Shown here piece by piece: positions 63,877-64,000 of a stretch of DNA of 64,000 nucleotides. A program made the position numbers and the translations under genes. Position 1 is the stretch's first letter. Every line of letters begins with the position of its first letter. This DNA comes from Chloroflexota bacterium (GTDB lineage Bacteria; Chloroflexota; Anaerolineae; Caldilineales; Caldilineaceae), in NCBI GenBank assembly GCA_018969295.1, contig JAGWYN010000020.1, positions 3,274 through 67,273 on the forward strand. Reading direction: 5' to 3'. The notes beneath the pieces were generated by a model. It did no database searches. It saw only the letters and a list, made by a program, of their open reading frames with translations, and was not told where the DNA came from.

Positions 63877-64000
63877 TCAATTCATCATGAGCGTGAGTAG
63901 CCGTATAAGATAGTCATGATCCCAGGTTGCCTTGAGGCGCTTGTTTTTGATGCCGAGTTTGACGGTCTTGTCCTGTTTGAGCAGGCTGAGAGCCATCCGC
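63877..64000 (-). mobile_element. C-terminus of a transposase, ISAs1-like, cut by the window edge
   Basis: On the minus strand the last 40 codons read ALSLLKQDKTVKLGIKNKRL and end LKATWDHDYLIRLLTLMMN. This pattern of a basic GIKNKRLKA..WDHDYLL end matches DDE transposases of the ISAs1 type by memory. The rest of the element lies beyond 64000. The element's end may be near 63862 (CAGGGCAATCGCG), but its inverted repeat cannot be checked here. Confidence 0.65.

Overview
The window is a GC-rich, gene-dense bacterial chromosome segment. Gene content suggests a Chloroflexota bacterium of the Caldilinea/Anaerolineae kind: PPc-type domains on a secreted protease, an XPB-type helicase with SWIM and helicase-associated partners, sugar and peptide ABC transporters with lipoprotein binding proteins, and paired radical SAM genes. 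This taxonomic placement is inference, not proof. About 50 protein genes, one tRNA and the end of one insertion sequence can be supported. Recognisable promoters mostly have a sigma70-like -35 and a -10 of TATACT, TATAAT or TAAAAT.

Region by region. 1-8.9 kb: a truncated MalT-like regulator, an SDR/DUF2867 protein converging on a secreted S1 protease, a hydroxypyruvate isomerase-like protein, and a coupled pair of radical SAM genes. 9-16 kb: an MFS transporter, a MazG-like pyrophosphohydrolase, an MBL-fold hydrolase with a HAD phosphatase, a ribokinase, and an operon of Nudix hydrolase, LLM flavin oxidoreductase and an unusual protein with a PcrA/UvrD-type C-terminal module. 16-22 kb: an enolase-superfamily sugar-acid dehydratase, and the operon ftsH - membrane protein - dCMP deaminase - GH1 beta-glucosidase. 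22-28.3 kb: flavodoxin, and the operon membrane protein - gyrB - iron alcohol dehydrogenase - Sua5. 28.4-33.6 kb: a lower-GC exoD-like gene, a murA with Asp in place of the catalytic Cys, a strong promoter driving ygeY-like peptidase plus carbamate kinase, and tRNA-Arg(CCT). 33.7-46.3 kb: an ABM monooxygenase, a THUMP RNA methyltransferase, a tightly packed XPB helicase / SWIM protein / helicase-associated protein cassette, a large secreted GH13 amylase, and PPK2. 46.3-48.7 kb: a 36-residue membrane peptide, a Crp/Fnr regulator, a ferredoxin and a PIG-L deacetylase. 48.8-57 kb: an orphan sugar-binding lipoprotein and a complete oligopeptide ABC operon (binding protein, two permeases, two ATPases, DUF1028 protein). 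57-64 kb: a GH78 rhamnosidase, a two-gene xanthine-dehydrogenase-type system with a fused 2Fe-2S/molybdenum subunit, and the C-terminus of a transposase at the right edge.

How the genes work together. Much of the window concerns scavenging of plant- or polymer-derived carbohydrate (GH1, GH13, GH78, enolase-type dehydratase, ribokinase, sugar binding protein), of peptides (Opp operon, S1 protease) and of purines or carbamoyl compounds (XDH, YgeY, carbamate kinase). Housekeeping genes (gyrB, ftsH, murA, sua5, tRNA-Arg) are interleaved. The most interesting unit is the XPB helicase cassette, which looks like a three-subunit nucleic-acid machine of unknown job. Other points of note are the Cys-to-Asp MurA, a set of six short tandem duplications sitting on gene boundaries, and a shared GTTC-N6-GAAC dyad in three upstream regions.
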